A DNA stretch of 64,000 bases, taken from Peromyscus leucopus (Eukaryota; Chordata; Mammalia; Rodentia; Cricetidae). The notes under the pieces were generated by a model that saw nothing but the letters and a program-made list of their open reading frames with translations, was not told where the DNA came from and did not search any database. The stretch spans positions 8,686,498-8,750,497 of the forward strand of contig NC_051082.1 in the NCBI RefSeq assembly GCF_004664715.2, written 5' to 3'. Positions 10,802-21,459 of the stretch are shown here, piece after piece (position 1 is the first letter of the stretch; the number at the start of each line of letters is the position of its first letter). A program made the translations under genes and the position numbers.

Positions 10802-10872
<71 letters not shown>

Positions 10873-10895
10873 TGTGTGTGTGTGTGTGTGTGTGT
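10802..10895 (+). repeat. (TC)34(GT)13 compound microsatellite
   Basis: An uninterrupted TC run of about 68 bases switches directly to GT for about 26 bases. Likely highly length-polymorphic. Confidence 0.97.
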
Positions 10896-11176
10896 CTGCA
10901 CATGGGTATGGAGGCCAGGTTGTTGTTGAGTATCTTCTACAGCAGCTCTCCACCAGTGTTTTTTCGAGGCAAGGTCTCTCACTAGGACCTGGGGCTCGCT
11001 CTTTCGGCTAGGCGGCCTAGCCAGCAAGCCCCCCTGGGCTCCTCCTGTCTCTGTCACTTCAGATTGAAGGTGTGCACACCGCCACACTAGGACTTTTACG
11101 TGGGTGCTAGGGATCCGATTCAGCTCCTCATGCTTGTTGGGCAAACACTTTATCCACTGAGCCGTCTCCTTGGACA
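10896..11176 (-). mobile_element. B3-type SINE
   Basis: GGAGGCCAGGTTGTTGTTGA, GAGGCAAGGTCTCTCACTAG and GGGATCCGATTCAGC, ending CACTGAGCCGTCTCC, match a reversed B3. Its TG-rich tail is the adjoining microsatellite. Confidence 0.75.
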
Positions 11177-11357
11177 CAGTTTCACCCACTCTGTTCCCAT
11201 CAATGAACCTTTATTTAGTGTGCTTACAGGGCGGGGCTTCTTCGAACTCATCTGAGTGTGCCGTCAATATTCTCATCTGAGTTTCCTTGTGTGGACGACG
11301 TCTTGTATCTTGGTGTCTCTTGGTTAAACCCCCGTGAGAGGCACTCTGAAGTCCTCC

Positions 11358-11384
11358 TGTGTGCGTGTGCTCGTGCATGTGCGT

Positions 11385-11441
<57 letters not shown>
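11358..11441 (+). repeat. (GT)n with GTGC interruptions
   Basis: GTGC-containing alternating purine-pyrimidine sequence passing into pure GT from about 11395 to 11441. Confidence 0.95.
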
Positions 11442-11442
<1 letters not shown>

Positions 11443-11784
11443 AACTTTATGTGTAAATCCCAAGCTGGTCTCCAAGCAGCTTGTATATTTGACAAACCTC
11501 ACCAGCCCATGAAGGAAGCCTGTGGCTTTCTATTATGGCTCCTCTCATGATGGGGCAGTTTTGTCCCTAGAGAGAACTCTGGATGCTGAGCAAAGAGGTA
11601 AGAGGCTGGTAAGAGCATCACACAACGTAGAGACGGTCCTGGGAAGAGCTGAGACTGGGAGCCCTGTATCCCACCACCTCTTAGTTCCGTGGTACCGTCA
11701 CCCCCTCTTTTCTGTGTTTCGGGCTCCATCTTCCCAGTGGCTAAAACTGCCAGGCATCTTTCCACGAATGCCCCTACCTCTGAG

Positions 11785-11965
11785 TGTGTGTGTGTATGTG
11801 CCTGCACGATTTACCTGTGTGTATGTGCACATATGTGCACACCGGCCATAGCACTCCCGGGCAGGTCAGAGGGCAGCTTTGTGGGAGTCAGTTCTCTCCT
11901 CCTGCCATGTGGATCCCAGACGCGGAACTCTAGTTGTCAAGCTTGGTGCCTCTGAGGCATCCCAT
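11785..11965 (-). mobile_element. tRNA-derived SINE fragment
   Basis: GGTCAGAGGGCAGCTTTGTG, GTCAGTTCTCTCCTCCTGCC and ATGTGGATCCCAGACG are the reverse of the family at 9533-9738. Confidence 0.65.
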
Positions 11966-11969
11966 GGGC

Positions 11970-12290
11970 TCGTGCCGTTCTGTCGTAACGTGAGTCACCC
12001 ATGCAACCTTTTGCCTATACGTTTAAGGTTACTGTGCTGTGTTGGTACTATATCAGAGCTAAGGATATTTTCTCCCAATCATTATCTCTCTTCCACCACT
12101 TTCTTCTGAATAATTCTCTCTCAAAAAGAGCTGAAATATGCATTTCAGTGGATTCTGATTCATGAGTCCTTTTCTCTTATACACGGCACCTTCTGTTTCT
12201 TAAGCAGCCGGCCAAGCCCAACATTGTCAAGACAGTCTCCATTTTCTTCTAGATGCTTTATAGTTTCAGTTTTTGTGGCGGGTTTATGAC
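11970..12290 (+). other. Intronic sequence, nothing recognised
   Basis: Short AT-rich complex stretch without recognisable features. Confidence 0.4.
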
Positions 12291-12305
12291 CAAGCTCACG
12301 TTAAG

Positions 12306-12475
12306 GTTTTTTTTTTTTTTTTTTTTTTGGTTTTTCGAGACAGGGTTTCTCTGCATAGCTTTGTGCCTTTCCTGGAGCTCACTTGGTAGCCCAGGCTGGC
12401 CTCGAACTCACAGAGATCTGCCTGGCTCTGCCTCCCGAGTGCTGGCATTAAAGGCATGCGCCACCACCGCCCGGG
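12306..12475 (-). mobile_element. Young full-length B1 SINE with target duplication
   Basis: About 22 T, then GGTTTTTCGAGACAGGGTTT through to CGCCACCACCGCCCGG. The target duplication TCACGTTAAG flanks it at 12296-12305 and 12476-12485. It is the same B1 variant (TGCCTTTCCTGGAGCTCAC) as at 2642-2806. Confidence 0.92.
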
Positions 12476-12774
12476 TCACGTTAAGTTTTGCATAGGATGA
12501 AAGTCAAGCATAGGGTCTCACAAGCCCACAAGCACATCACTGGGTCACCTGGGACCCCAGTCAAGTGTGAATCAGCCATACACATGTGGCCATCTTACAA
12601 GGGGCTGTTTGTTCCATGCATCAGTCCATCTGTCTGCACACTTGTGTGGCGAGACCACACTGCTCCTCCCTGGCTTCTTGTCTCTTCATTCACCACCTCT
12701 CATTCTTCCCTCCTTCCCTGATCTTGGGAGACTTCCTGTAGGTTTGGGTTGAGTGTAGGTTTATCTCTTAATCC

Positions 12775-13125
12775 TACATTCCTTCCTGTTACTGTGAGAA
12801 AACACTCTGAACAAAACCAACTCTCGGGGAAAGAGTTTATTTGGCTTACTCGTCCATGTCACAGTGTGTCATCAAGGTGTGTCAGGGCAAGAACTCAAGC
12901 AGAGGCCATGGAGGAATGCTGCTCACTGACTTGTTCCCCATGGCTTGCTCAGCCCAGGGCCACCTGTCCAGGGTGGCACTGGCCACAGTGGGCTGGGCCC
13001 TCCCCCATCCATTATTAATCAAAAACATGCCCTACGGGCCAGTCTCATAGAGTCAATCCTTTGAAGTGAGATGACCTCTTTCCAGAGAGGTCTAGATTTG
13101 TGTGGAGTTGACAAAGTCAACCAGC
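12775..13125. mobile_element. Rodent interspersed repeat (same family as 7955-8340)
   Basis: TACTGTGAGAAAACACTCTG, AAGAGTTTATTTGGCTTACT and CACAGTGGGCTGGGCCC, ending GTTGACAAAGTCAACCAGC. Confidence 0.65.
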
Positions 13126-13250
13126 ACACTCTGTAACAACCACACTCACACAGCTGCAGCACACTGTCAAAATGAGAGAGTTGACATCGGTAAATACGGT
13201 TGCCATAGGATAAATGTCTTTAGATTTTGGTAGTTTTTATATTTCTGCAT

Positions 13251-13702
13251 TGTAGAAGTAACCATCTTATTCAACAAGAAACACAGAACCAATGCAAAGA
13301 TGAAAGCCCAAGAGGTCAGAGCTAAGAGCCTTACCCTTCACTCTGCAGCTATCCTCTTCAGCCAAGAGAGCTACTTCCTGTGTGTTTGTCTTTATAAAGA
13401 CTTTCTGTTCTGCCTTCTCATTGGTTGTAAACCCAACCACATGACTGCCTCGCCACTGCCCGTCTGTACAGACCTCCAGGTCTCCTATGGTTGGTATTGA
13501 GATTAAAGGCATGTGTCTCTATGCTGGCTGTATCCTTGAACACACAGAGATCTGCCTAGCTCTGCCTCCCAAGAGCTGGGATTAAAGGCATGCAGCACCA
13601 CCACCCAGCTTCTACTAAGGCTTGCTATTAGCTCTGACCCCCCAGGAAACTTTATTTATTAACATACAAATCACATTTTAGTACAAATAAAATATCACCA
13701 TA
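13251..13702 (-). repeat. 3' LTR of the provirus
   Basis: Full-length LTR of 452 bases. On the + strand it begins TGTAGAAGTAACC and ends ATATCACCATA. It is immediately followed by the polypurine tract complement. It carries an embedded B1-like segment at about 13543-13608 (ACACAGAGATCTGCC to CACCACCCAGC), so this LTR family captured SINE sequence in its past. Comparison with the solo LTR, where the target duplication fixes the ends, implies a minus-strand start of TATGG rather than TGG. Confidence 0.92.
13391..13424 (-). promoter_or_regulatory. LTR promoter: TATA box and CCAAT box
   Basis: On the minus strand a CCAAT motif (complement of ATTGG at 13420-13424) lies about 25 bases upstream of CTTTATAAAG (around 13391-13400). 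The same pair is kept in the 5' LTR near 21921-21954 and partly in the solo LTR. This is the expected U3 core promoter layout. Confidence 0.7.
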
Positions 13703-13715
13703 TTTCCCTTTTTCT
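13703..13715 (-). other. Polypurine tract of the provirus
   Basis: The minus strand reads GAAAAAGGGAAA directly next to the 3' LTR, the expected primer for plus-strand DNA synthesis in a retrovirus. Confidence 0.75.
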
Positions 13716-16480
13716 ATTTTAATAAAAAGAAAAAAGGAAAAAAGTTGTAACTAATGTAAGAAAAACTATATATAAAAGTACAATAACTATATACCATATA
13801 TACAAGTAATAAATACCTAAACAATGTCTAGTCCATTTGTATTTGACAAATTCAGAGAAAATAATTCCATTATCTATCCTATTTTGGTAAGTCCAAAATG
13901 TACCTAATTCACTTTATATCCTAACTAATCTTCAACTATAACTAACTAATCTTCAACTCCCTGAGAGACCCAAGAAGGAAATAATATTACCTAATAAAAA
14001 ATAAAAACAGGAAGTGCATGCAAGCAGCCTCCAAAAAAAAAAAAAAATGTGAGTTGATAGAAACAGCCAGCTGCCTGGACATCACCTGAGGTTTCTCCAC
14101 AGTGTTGGGGAATCATCTTCAGCCTAGGCTTAGTGTATCTGACAGACTCATTTATGAAGTAGGATGTACACAAGGTCAATAGTTTGACCTAACATTGGGT
14201 GAGAGCAGTCCATGTACCAGAAACACCTGAATTCCACTAGGATTTTAAATTCTGGAAATTGTTATTTTTTTTTTAATTCAGCTGTCCATTCTTCTTGGCT
14301 ATGTGTGTGTGTGTGGCTTCATCTCAGCATCCTGTTCTTCTCCATATCCTTCTATTAAATGCCAGTCTACTATTGAGAGGTGTAAGTTTAGTTATTCTTC
14401 AGGAATAACTGTTTCAGCTGCTGTTCCATTGCACATCAGAAGCCATCGGCCCACTGCCTGTTCAGCTGCCTTCAAAGAAAAGGGCACTGTACCTTTTCCG
14501 GATTGCAAAGGCCACTTCAGGGATGGTGCCATATTGTCCTGGCCTCAGAAGATGCCTTTTGATAAAGCCATAACCACACTTGTTTTGGCAAGAATCGGTA
14601 GTCCTTTGTTTCATGTCCTGTCTGTCCTGTTTGTCAGCAGTTGATTCGAGGATACTTTGTTGTCCAGTGGCTAACTTTTGCCACAATGAAAGTTAACTCC
14701 ATATGCAGTTTCTTCAATGCCTATATTTTCTCTCAAGTAGATTGGTATTGCCAGGAGCCGACATGTCTCATAGTCATAACAAAAAGAAAAAATTTCTAAG
14801 TTATTAAAAAATTTTAAATGCCATATTCTGTAGATCTCTGAAGGGTTTGAAGATGACTTGTCTATCTAAAATATATCTGCTCAGTTTTGGAAACATACCT
14901 AATATGAGTACAAATTCTATTATAATGTTTAACTACTAACTTTCATTTCTTTATATCCTAATAGCTGGTAATAATAACATTCAAGGATCAGAAAAATTGC
15001 ATTACATTGTTAAATGAACAATATAAGTACAATTAGAAATATACATATAGCATTTTCTAACAATATCAATTTCAATATATATATAATTTGTATATAATAT
15101 AAAACAATCCAATCCAATGTAAAATATTTAAAACTAGTAATTGTCTTTTTTTTTAAAACAAGAATCTTAAATCTAATTTCCTTTGCTTAGACCTTTTCCT
15201 AACCCTTAACAACAACTTGTAACCAACCCCCCTAAACAATGAAAATTATCCCAGACCCCAAACCCATTAAAAAGACCAAAAACCACCCGCCCCACACCAC
15301 CTCTTTGAGAATGCGGGCATCATATTCTTAAAATTGCTTCCTGCTGGGTATGGGTGAAGGTATCTTTATCCTGAAAAGAAAAATTTTAGGTTAATTGTCA
15401 AATTCTAGGAAAGGTAACTATATCCTTCATTATCAAGTCTGTGTATAATGCCAAAGTTCAGGGTTTATCTCAAGTCCTTATTCAAGTAGTCTTTGAGACT
15501 GGATCATCTCAGTTAGCCCTCTCAAAATTGCTCTGAGCACTTTGTAGTCCAAAGCTGATCTGTAGATGATTTTTGTCAGCTTAATGATATTATTACCGTC
15601 CACATGGAATTGTTGTTATGGGGCCCCATCTTCTTCCTGGAGACTTTAGTTGATGTTAGGCCTGGCTGTGATTTCCTGCAGAAAACTGATAAGAGACTCA
15701 AACACAAAGACATATATATGCAGCTAATTGAAGCCTTTTTTCTAGAATTAGTTAGTACTCTATATGACCATTCATATCTTAACAAAATTTAAAATGTATA
15801 TATATCTGTATATATATTAATCTTGTAAATTTTGATATAAAATTCATACTTTAAGAAAAGTTTAAAGAATCAGAATAGAATCAAAGAGTTGAGATTAGTA
15901 ATAGAATAGTCCCTTAATTAGTTTGGTTTTTCTCCTGTCCCATAGCAGAAGATGGCTCTTTTCTTCTGGCATGATACAGGGAGTTTGCATTTTCCTTTTA
16001 ACAACATGCTTGAGTTTAAAGGAGAGAGCCATTCTCCAACTCCAAAGTCAGCTTTAAATTTTAATTGAACTGGGACTATTAGAAGACCAATAGTATTAAA
16101 TTTCTTTAGAGAAGAGCAGAAACAAACATTTAGGAAGACTTATAAAATTTTTTAGATGATATACCCATATGCCATTTCACTCTGTTTCCTGGGATAGATG
16201 ATTTGTTCCTTTTCTTCAGTTGTCTCATTTGTCCAGTGTTCTTCAGATTCCTTAACCTTCATTCTCCTAAAAGACAAAACCAAAAGCCTTTCCCCAAGAC
16301 TAATTTTGGGGATGTTCCTTTTTGGCAAGTTATTATTTGATTAAATGAAAAGGCATGTGTTACTGGTATAAGTTAGTTTAAATTGGATGTTCATGCTGGT
16401 TGATGAACTATCACCTCCTCTAATTAAGAGGTCTCTCTTGTTCAAATTGAACCTTTATCAATTTTGATGGTACCCACAGC
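13716..16480 (-). other. Provirus 3' non-coding region, no env recognised
   Basis: About 2.8 kb of AT-rich sequence between integrase and the 3' LTR. The longest frames are about 75 residues and show no envelope features such as a signal peptide, furin-type site or transmembrane anchor. A poly(A)15 run is at 14033-14047. It is either a decayed accessory/env region or a region that never coded, as in other intracellular class II elements. Confidence 0.6.
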
Positions 16481-17200
16481 TTATCTTCTCCTGTAGAAAC
16501 AAAAGCAAAACCTCGTCCCCAATGTAACACATATATATCCTGGTTTCCATTCTGAGGTCAGCACATCCTTAAAGTATATAGGCTGATTTAATTCTGTAGT
16601 TTTTTCTATTATCCAATGTCTCTCTGCAGCTGTTGTTCCTTTCTCATTGGCATTGAGAAAATTCAAAGTTAATAGAGCATTATGCAGTATATTCTGGGGT
16701 TTTTGTTACCCCTTTCTGTTTATTTAGCATATCCTTTAGAGTTCTGTTTGATCTTTCTGTAACTGCTTGACCTGTAGGATTATGTGATATACCTGTAATA
16801 TGCTTTATATTGTAATAAGCAAAAAACTGTTTCATTTTAACAGAGACATATGATGGACTATTGTCAGTTTTGATTTGTGCAGGTATACCCATGATGACCA
16901 TAACTTCTATCAAATGAGTGATTACAGAATCAGCTTTTTCAGAACTCAAAGCAGTTGCCCATTGAAATCCTGAATAAGTATCGGTGGTGTGTACATATTT
17001 CAATTTTCCAAATTCTGCAAAGTGAAACACGTCTATCTGCCAGATTTCATTCCTCTGAGTATCCTTTGTGTTACATCCTGCTGGTAATGGTTTTTGATTG
17101 TAGAAGGAATAAGTAGGACATTTCTTTACTATTTCTTTGGCTTGTTGCCAGGTTATGGAAAAATCCTTTTTTAACCTTTACTATTGACATGATGTTTTTT
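16481..17200 (-). pseudogene. ERV integrase remnant
   Basis: The part at 16680-17030 contains TTDTYSGFQWA, TDNSPSYVS and SHNPTGQAVTERSNRTLK, which supply two core acidic positions of the integrase catalytic triad region; the first Asp lies just upstream in WQIDV. The His/Cys-rich N-terminal region is upstream, near 17100-17200, in a broken frame with one zinc ligand apparently changed. The C-terminal DNA-binding part (YFKDVLTSEWKPGY, TAAERHW) is in another frame at 16481-16666. Integrase would insert viral DNA into host DNA; this copy cannot encode an intact enzyme. Confidence 0.88.
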
Positions 17201-17265
17201 ATGAAATTCTGAGGCCTCTAGCACATTTCCTATTAATAATTTATCAATCTCATCATTGCCTTGTG

Positions 17266-17997
17266 CTAGAAGGCCTGGCAGACCAGTATGGAATTTTCAT
17301 CCATATAATGATAAATTATAGATTTAGAAAATTTTTTACGTATCACTTCCAATGACTGTTGTACAAAATATTGGCACAGGGTTGGGCTATTCAACATTCC
17401 CTGTGGGAGGACCCTGCACTGAAATCTTTTAACCGGTTGAGAATTATTGTAAGTAGGCACTGTGAAAGCAAATCTTTCTCTGTCTTTTTCTTGTAAAGGT
17501 ATTGAAAAGAAACAGTCTTTTAAATCAATAACTATCAGAGGCCATCCTTTTGGTAACAGAGTAGGCAAAGGAATTCCAGATTGTAGAGAGCCCATTGGCT
17601 GAATTACTTTGTTAATTGCTCTAAGGTCTGTTACCATTCTCCATTTACCAGATTTCTTTTTAATAACAAATACAGAAGAATTCCAAGGGCTGGTTGATTC
17701 TTCAATATGCTGAGCATTTAACTGTTCTTCTACCAGCTCTTCTAAAGCCTGGAGTTTCTCTGTTGTTAAAGGCAATTGCTGAACCCATACAGGCTTGTCT
17801 GTTAACCATTTTAAAGGTAGAGCTGTTGGTGTCTTTGGAAGATCATCAGTTGTTGTGCCCTGTTCTTGTATAATATGGATGGCTGGTGACCACTCATTAG
17901 AATAATATCTTCTAATATTTCTCTCAGAAACATGTGCTAGTTTATGATTTGTTTCTGAGGTTGGAGGGATGTTAATCTGAGTATTCCATTGTTGCAA
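17266..17997 (-). pseudogene. ERV reverse transcriptase remnant (fingers and palm)
   Basis: An open stretch of about 243 codons with the reverse transcriptase core: [18 protein letters not shown], motif [13 protein letters not shown], motif [10 protein letters not shown] and motif C YHYMDENS. In motif C the second aspartate of the usual YMDD is replaced by Glu. The frame stops a few residues after motif C. The thumb, connection and RNase H domains expected next are absent, and integrase-like sequence begins within about 100-200 bases, so a large internal deletion is inferred. The upstream part (about residues 1-60) joins the protease region through a broken frame. Confidence 0.9.
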
Positions 17998-18044
17998 TGA
18001 ATACTCAGAACCTGTTGTCTCTACCCCACAGGTTCATAGCTATG

Positions 18045-18386
18045 TTAGCCACATATGGTTTTATATTTTCCTCTCTGTCCTTCTGGACCTATACATTTGA
18101 GCCATCTTGCACTCTGTTTCACTTGAGATAATGTCCCAATTCCTAACAGTTGAACATTTACCTCCTGAAGAGGCCAAGTTGGATGCCAAAATTCTGGTGC
18201 AATTATGGTAACGTCTGCATCTGTGTCTACCAGACCAGAAAACAAAACACCATTTATTTTTATTGTTAATTTTGGTCTTTGTTCATTAATAGATGTTTGC
18301 CAAAAAAATTTCTTTATATTTTCTCCTGAATTTTCTATTCTCTCTGTTTCATCATCCCAACCAGCATGATTTATTCCAATAGGCAT
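18045..18386 (-). pseudogene. ERV aspartic protease remnant
   Basis: An open stretch of 113 codons with INGVLFSGLVDTDADVTIIA, the retropepsin active-site region. The usual DTGA signature reads DTDA, which should impair the enzyme. WHPTWPLQEV and LLGIGTLSQVKQS follow, resembling the flap and substrate-cleft region of betaretroviral proteases. A dUTPase domain was not recognised upstream. Confidence 0.85.
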
Positions 18387-18561
18387 TTGGTTATTTAATT
18401 GCTCTGAGTAGGGGTTTCCTCTACAACTGCAGGAGAGGTTTGAACTAGATTTGCTGTGGGGGCCTACCTGAGGCCCCTCTGGGAGTTTCCCAAAGACCGA
18501 GGCAAAGGATTACCTTGCCTGTCCCTTGTTGATCTACATCTTGTTGGTCCAGTGTTTTCCC

Positions 18562-19000
18562 TTACCACACCTTCTGCAATGCTCCAGAAGGAAGGGGCAT
18601 TCTGTTGCCATTGTTCCTTGAAGAAACATTGTTTCTAGGAATGACCTGTTTACAGTCCCTTTTCAAATGTCCTTGCTTTCCACATCCAAAACATCTAACA
18701 TTTCTCAAACCCTTTGAAATTGCTTCTCCTACCCATGTATCATCATGGTCATGAGCCTCAACATTAATGGTGTCTCTAATCCAATCTTCCAAAGGTACAG
18801 ATCTTGCCTTTAAAGGCCTGATTATTCTTTTGCATGCTGCATTCACATTCTCAAAGGCCAAAGATTCAATTATTATCTGACTAGCTTCTGAATGCAGGAC
18901 CATTCTCTTTACCGCTAAAGCCAGTCTTTGTTAAGAAAAAAAATCTGTGAAAGATTCTTTTGGGCCCTGTACAACCTTTGTAAATGACTCAGTTTTCTTT
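18562..19000 (-). pseudogene. ERV gag remnant: capsid C-terminus and nucleocapsid
   Basis: On the minus strand, QGPKESFTDF (about 18940-18970) is the major homology region of a retroviral capsid, and CFGCGKQGHLKRDC (about 18655-18700) is a CX2CX4HX4C zinc knuckle. Downstream, near 18530-18575, a second Cys-rich knuckle-like stretch sits in a shifted frame and lacks its last ligand. Stops separate the capsid and nucleocapsid parts. Confidence 0.87.
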
Positions 19001-19239
19001 CCTGGTTCCTCAACTCTGTCCCATGCATTCAAGGCTGCCATTCAACATAGAATTAAGGTTTGGATATCATGTAAACATTGTGTTTGTACTGCAGCATATT
19101 GGCCTTCTCCAACAAGCTAATCCTGGAAGACTTGTATTCCTTTATCCCTCCATTGTTTTTCTATGTTTTTAGATTCCTTTTTAAACCACATTTGCCACTG
19201 GAGCCTTTGTCCAGGTTCCAGAACAGCATGTGCCAGCTC

Positions 19240-19632
19240 CTACCAGTCCTGTGGTATAATCCTATTATAAGTTGACCAGGTGTTTAACATTTGCTTTACA
19301 TATGGGGAGTGCATGCCATAAGATACTATTGCTTCCTTAAATCTTCGTAAATCTAACATTTCAATTGGAGTCCAAATATTTTGTGTATTTACTTGATCAG
19401 GTACGGTTACTAGATAAATTAAGGTTGATTGTGTGAAAACAGGCTTTCTCTCTGTAACCTTATGATCCAATCTTGAAACAACTTCACTGTTAATTTCTTC
19501 TGTCTGAATTTGAATTTCTCTGTAATTCATTTTAACAGGTTTAACAGGTTTTTCTAAAACTTTTATCCTGGCACTTAAATTGACTATCTTTTTAAATAGT
19601 AAAATCAGGATAAGAAAAATAATAAGGTGCAT
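19240..19632 (-). pseudogene. ERV gag remnant: N-terminal capsid part
   Basis: An open stretch of 130 codons. It begins with a strongly hydrophobic segment (LIIFLILILLF) and a basic, possibly coiled segment. It ends with LRRFKEAIVSYGMHSPYVKQ, which resembles the N-terminal helices of class II ERV capsids. The hydrophobic start could be an ER-targeting type signal as in intracisternal elements, or a chance start within a broken longer frame. The inserted LTR element lies about 100 bases upstream in the sense of transcription. Confidence 0.7.
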
Positions 19633-19725
19633 AAATCAATCAACATTAATCTTCTCATATAGTTGTTCCATTGTCAGACTGCCTAGAATTTCAAACAAAA
19701 CCCAACTTTCTTCCAGTGTACACAT

Positions 19726-19740
19726 AAAACCCATTTTTTT
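19726..19740 (+). repeat. Left target-site duplication of the inserted LTR-element retrocopy
   Basis: AAAACCCATTTTTTT here is repeated exactly at 21259-21273 on the far side of the insert. Confidence 0.88.
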
Positions 19741-19971
19741 TTTTTTTTTTGCTTACAAACTGTATAGCCGTGGCAGGCTTCTTGCTAACTGTTCTTATAG
19801 CTTAAATTAATCCATTTCCATAAATCTATACCTTGCCACGTGGCTGGTGGCTTACCGGCATCTTCACATGCAGCTGGTCATGGCTGCGGCTGGCAGTGTC
19901 TCTCCACCTCAGCCTTCTGCTTCCCAGAATTCTCCTCTCTCCTTGTCCCACCTACTTCCTGCCTGGCCACT

Positions 19972-20006
19972 GGCCAATCAGTGTTTTATTTATTGACCAA
20001 TCAGAG
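19972..20006 (-). promoter_or_regulatory. U3 promoter motifs of the inserted LTR element
   Basis: Two CCAATCA motifs on the + strand flank an AT-rich TTTTATTTATTG stretch; on the minus strand this reads as inverted CCAAT boxes around a TATA-like AATAAATAAAA. They lie about 35-70 bases upstream of the inferred cap site at 19937. Confidence 0.6.
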
Positions 20007-20035
20007 CAATTTGACATACAGACCGTCCCACAGCA

Positions 20036-20053
20036 CTTCCCCTTTCTTTTTTT
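20036..20053 (-). other. Polypurine tract of the inserted LTR element
   Basis: The minus strand reads AAAAGAAAGGGGAAG directly before the U3 start TGCTGTGG. Confidence 0.75.
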
Positions 20054-20946
20054 TAAAAGGAAGGTTTTAACTTTTACACATCTCCAAAGTCAGCTTGGTA
20101 TATTAGGGAATTTGGGCGTAGCTTCTCTTACTACTTCCTGCTGGAGGGGGGCGCTGTATCTTATGGGGACACAAAGAAAATTTTAGGATCATGGAGTAGT
20201 CCGTGAGACCGTATCGTCTGAGCCAGTTGCCTTGAAACGATTCTGGATGTTGGATCATCTGGGCCATGGTGTCATCGGAGACCTTTCAGGTGGTCTTGGC
20301 TGGTCAAACCTGATGTATCTTAATCTGGAACAAATCCATAGCCTCTGGCTTTCTGTGGAAACAAAAGCAGAGCCTCCTTTCCAAAGCAACATATCCTTAC
20401 ATCCAAATTTTGAAGTTAAGGTATCTTTAAAACACACATTTTGGCATAACTCGACAGCTTTTGCAATCAAATGTTTCTCTTCAGTTACGAATATCAAAGA
20501 GAACATAATCCAGATTCTCTGTGAGGTAGCCATCTTTATGTGACTTATGTTTTATATTACCTTGAGCCTATTGCTTTAAACTGCAGCCTTTTAAGCCTGA
20601 AACGGCGCTGTGGCTGCTGGCTCCGCCCACTTCAGCTTCCCAACATGGCGGTGGTACGTTTTCCACCAGCTCTGGGAGCCATCGTGGGTCTGTGCTTTTA
20701 TCCAAGCAGCGTGTAGCCCAGAAACCTTTTTTTTTTTTTTGTACTAGCAAAGGCTAAATCCACCATGCAGCTTAATGTGCCACTTGCAGAGGCCTCATTC
20801 CCGACATACTGCAGATCGAGCTTGCATGCTAGGAACCCGCCAGTAACTCAAACCGGCAGGCTGCCGCTCATTTGAGAGAGACAGTTAGGAAGCTGTTTTT
20901 AGTTCCGTTTTAGAATCTTTTCTCAGGTTTTAGGTGGAAACTCTTG

Positions 20947-20964
20947 CCAACACGTTGGGCGCCA
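20947..20964 (-). other. Primer-binding site of the inserted element, tRNA-Lys type
   Basis: The minus strand reads TGGCGCCCAACGTGTTGG just inside the U5 boundary. The first 14 bases fit the 3' end of tRNA-Lys (CTT/1,2 type), the primer typical of several class II ERVs. Confidence 0.75.
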
Positions 20965-21258
20965 TTTGTAGCTGGAGTTTTCCTGCCTTGCCCACAGTCA
21001 GGACAAATCTTTGTCACCCGCCAGTCCCACAGCCACTCAGACCCAACCAAGTAAACACAGAGATTTATATTGCTTACAAACTGTATAGCCGTGGCAGGCT
21101 TCTTGCTAACTGTTCTTATAGCTTAAATTAATCCATTTCCATAAATCTATACCTTGCCACATGGCTGGTGGCTTACCGGCATCTTCACATGCAGCTGGTC
21201 ATGGCTGCGGCTGGCAGTGTCTCTCCACCTCAGCCTTCTGCTTCCCAGAATTCTCCTC

Positions 21259-21273
21259 AAAACCCATTTTTTT
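21259..21273 (+). repeat. Right target-site duplication of the LTR-element retrocopy
   Basis: AAAACCCATTTTTTT, identical to 19726-19740. It is followed by AGTGTGG, so the nick site reads TTTT/AG, close to the L1 endonuclease preference. Confidence 0.85.
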
Positions 21274-21400
21274 AGTGTGGAAAAAAATTTCTCTTTTAAA
21301 TAGTTTCCTTTAAAATATCTGATATCTTAATTGACTTACCAAGTCTGTGTAGAACAGTAGAAATCCGAGGGAATTTCAAAACAGCCACCTAGTGTGAATC

Positions 21401-21459
<59 letters not shown>

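Larger units (their letters stand above)
19741..21258 (-). mobile_element. Retrocopy of a second LTR element transcript (R-U5-body-U3-R-poly(A))
   Basis: The minus strand reads R (21072-21258), U5 (20967-21071), primer-binding site, a 0.9 kb body, polypurine tract, U3 (19938-20035), R (19751-19937) and then a poly(A) tail, seen as poly(T) at 19734-19750. Both R copies are exactly 187 bases and differ at one position (CACGTGG versus CACATGG). U3 is missing from the right end and U5 from the left end, as in an mRNA and unlike a provirus. A 15-base target duplication flanks it. The body has no coding capacity that I recognise, so this is a non-autonomous element. The structure indicates target-primed reverse transcription by L1 enzymes rather than retroviral integration. 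Confidence 0.9.

Noticed and set aside
13716..16480. Possible env gene of the provirus
   Set aside because: No frame above about 75 codons and no signal peptide, cleavage site or membrane anchor pattern.
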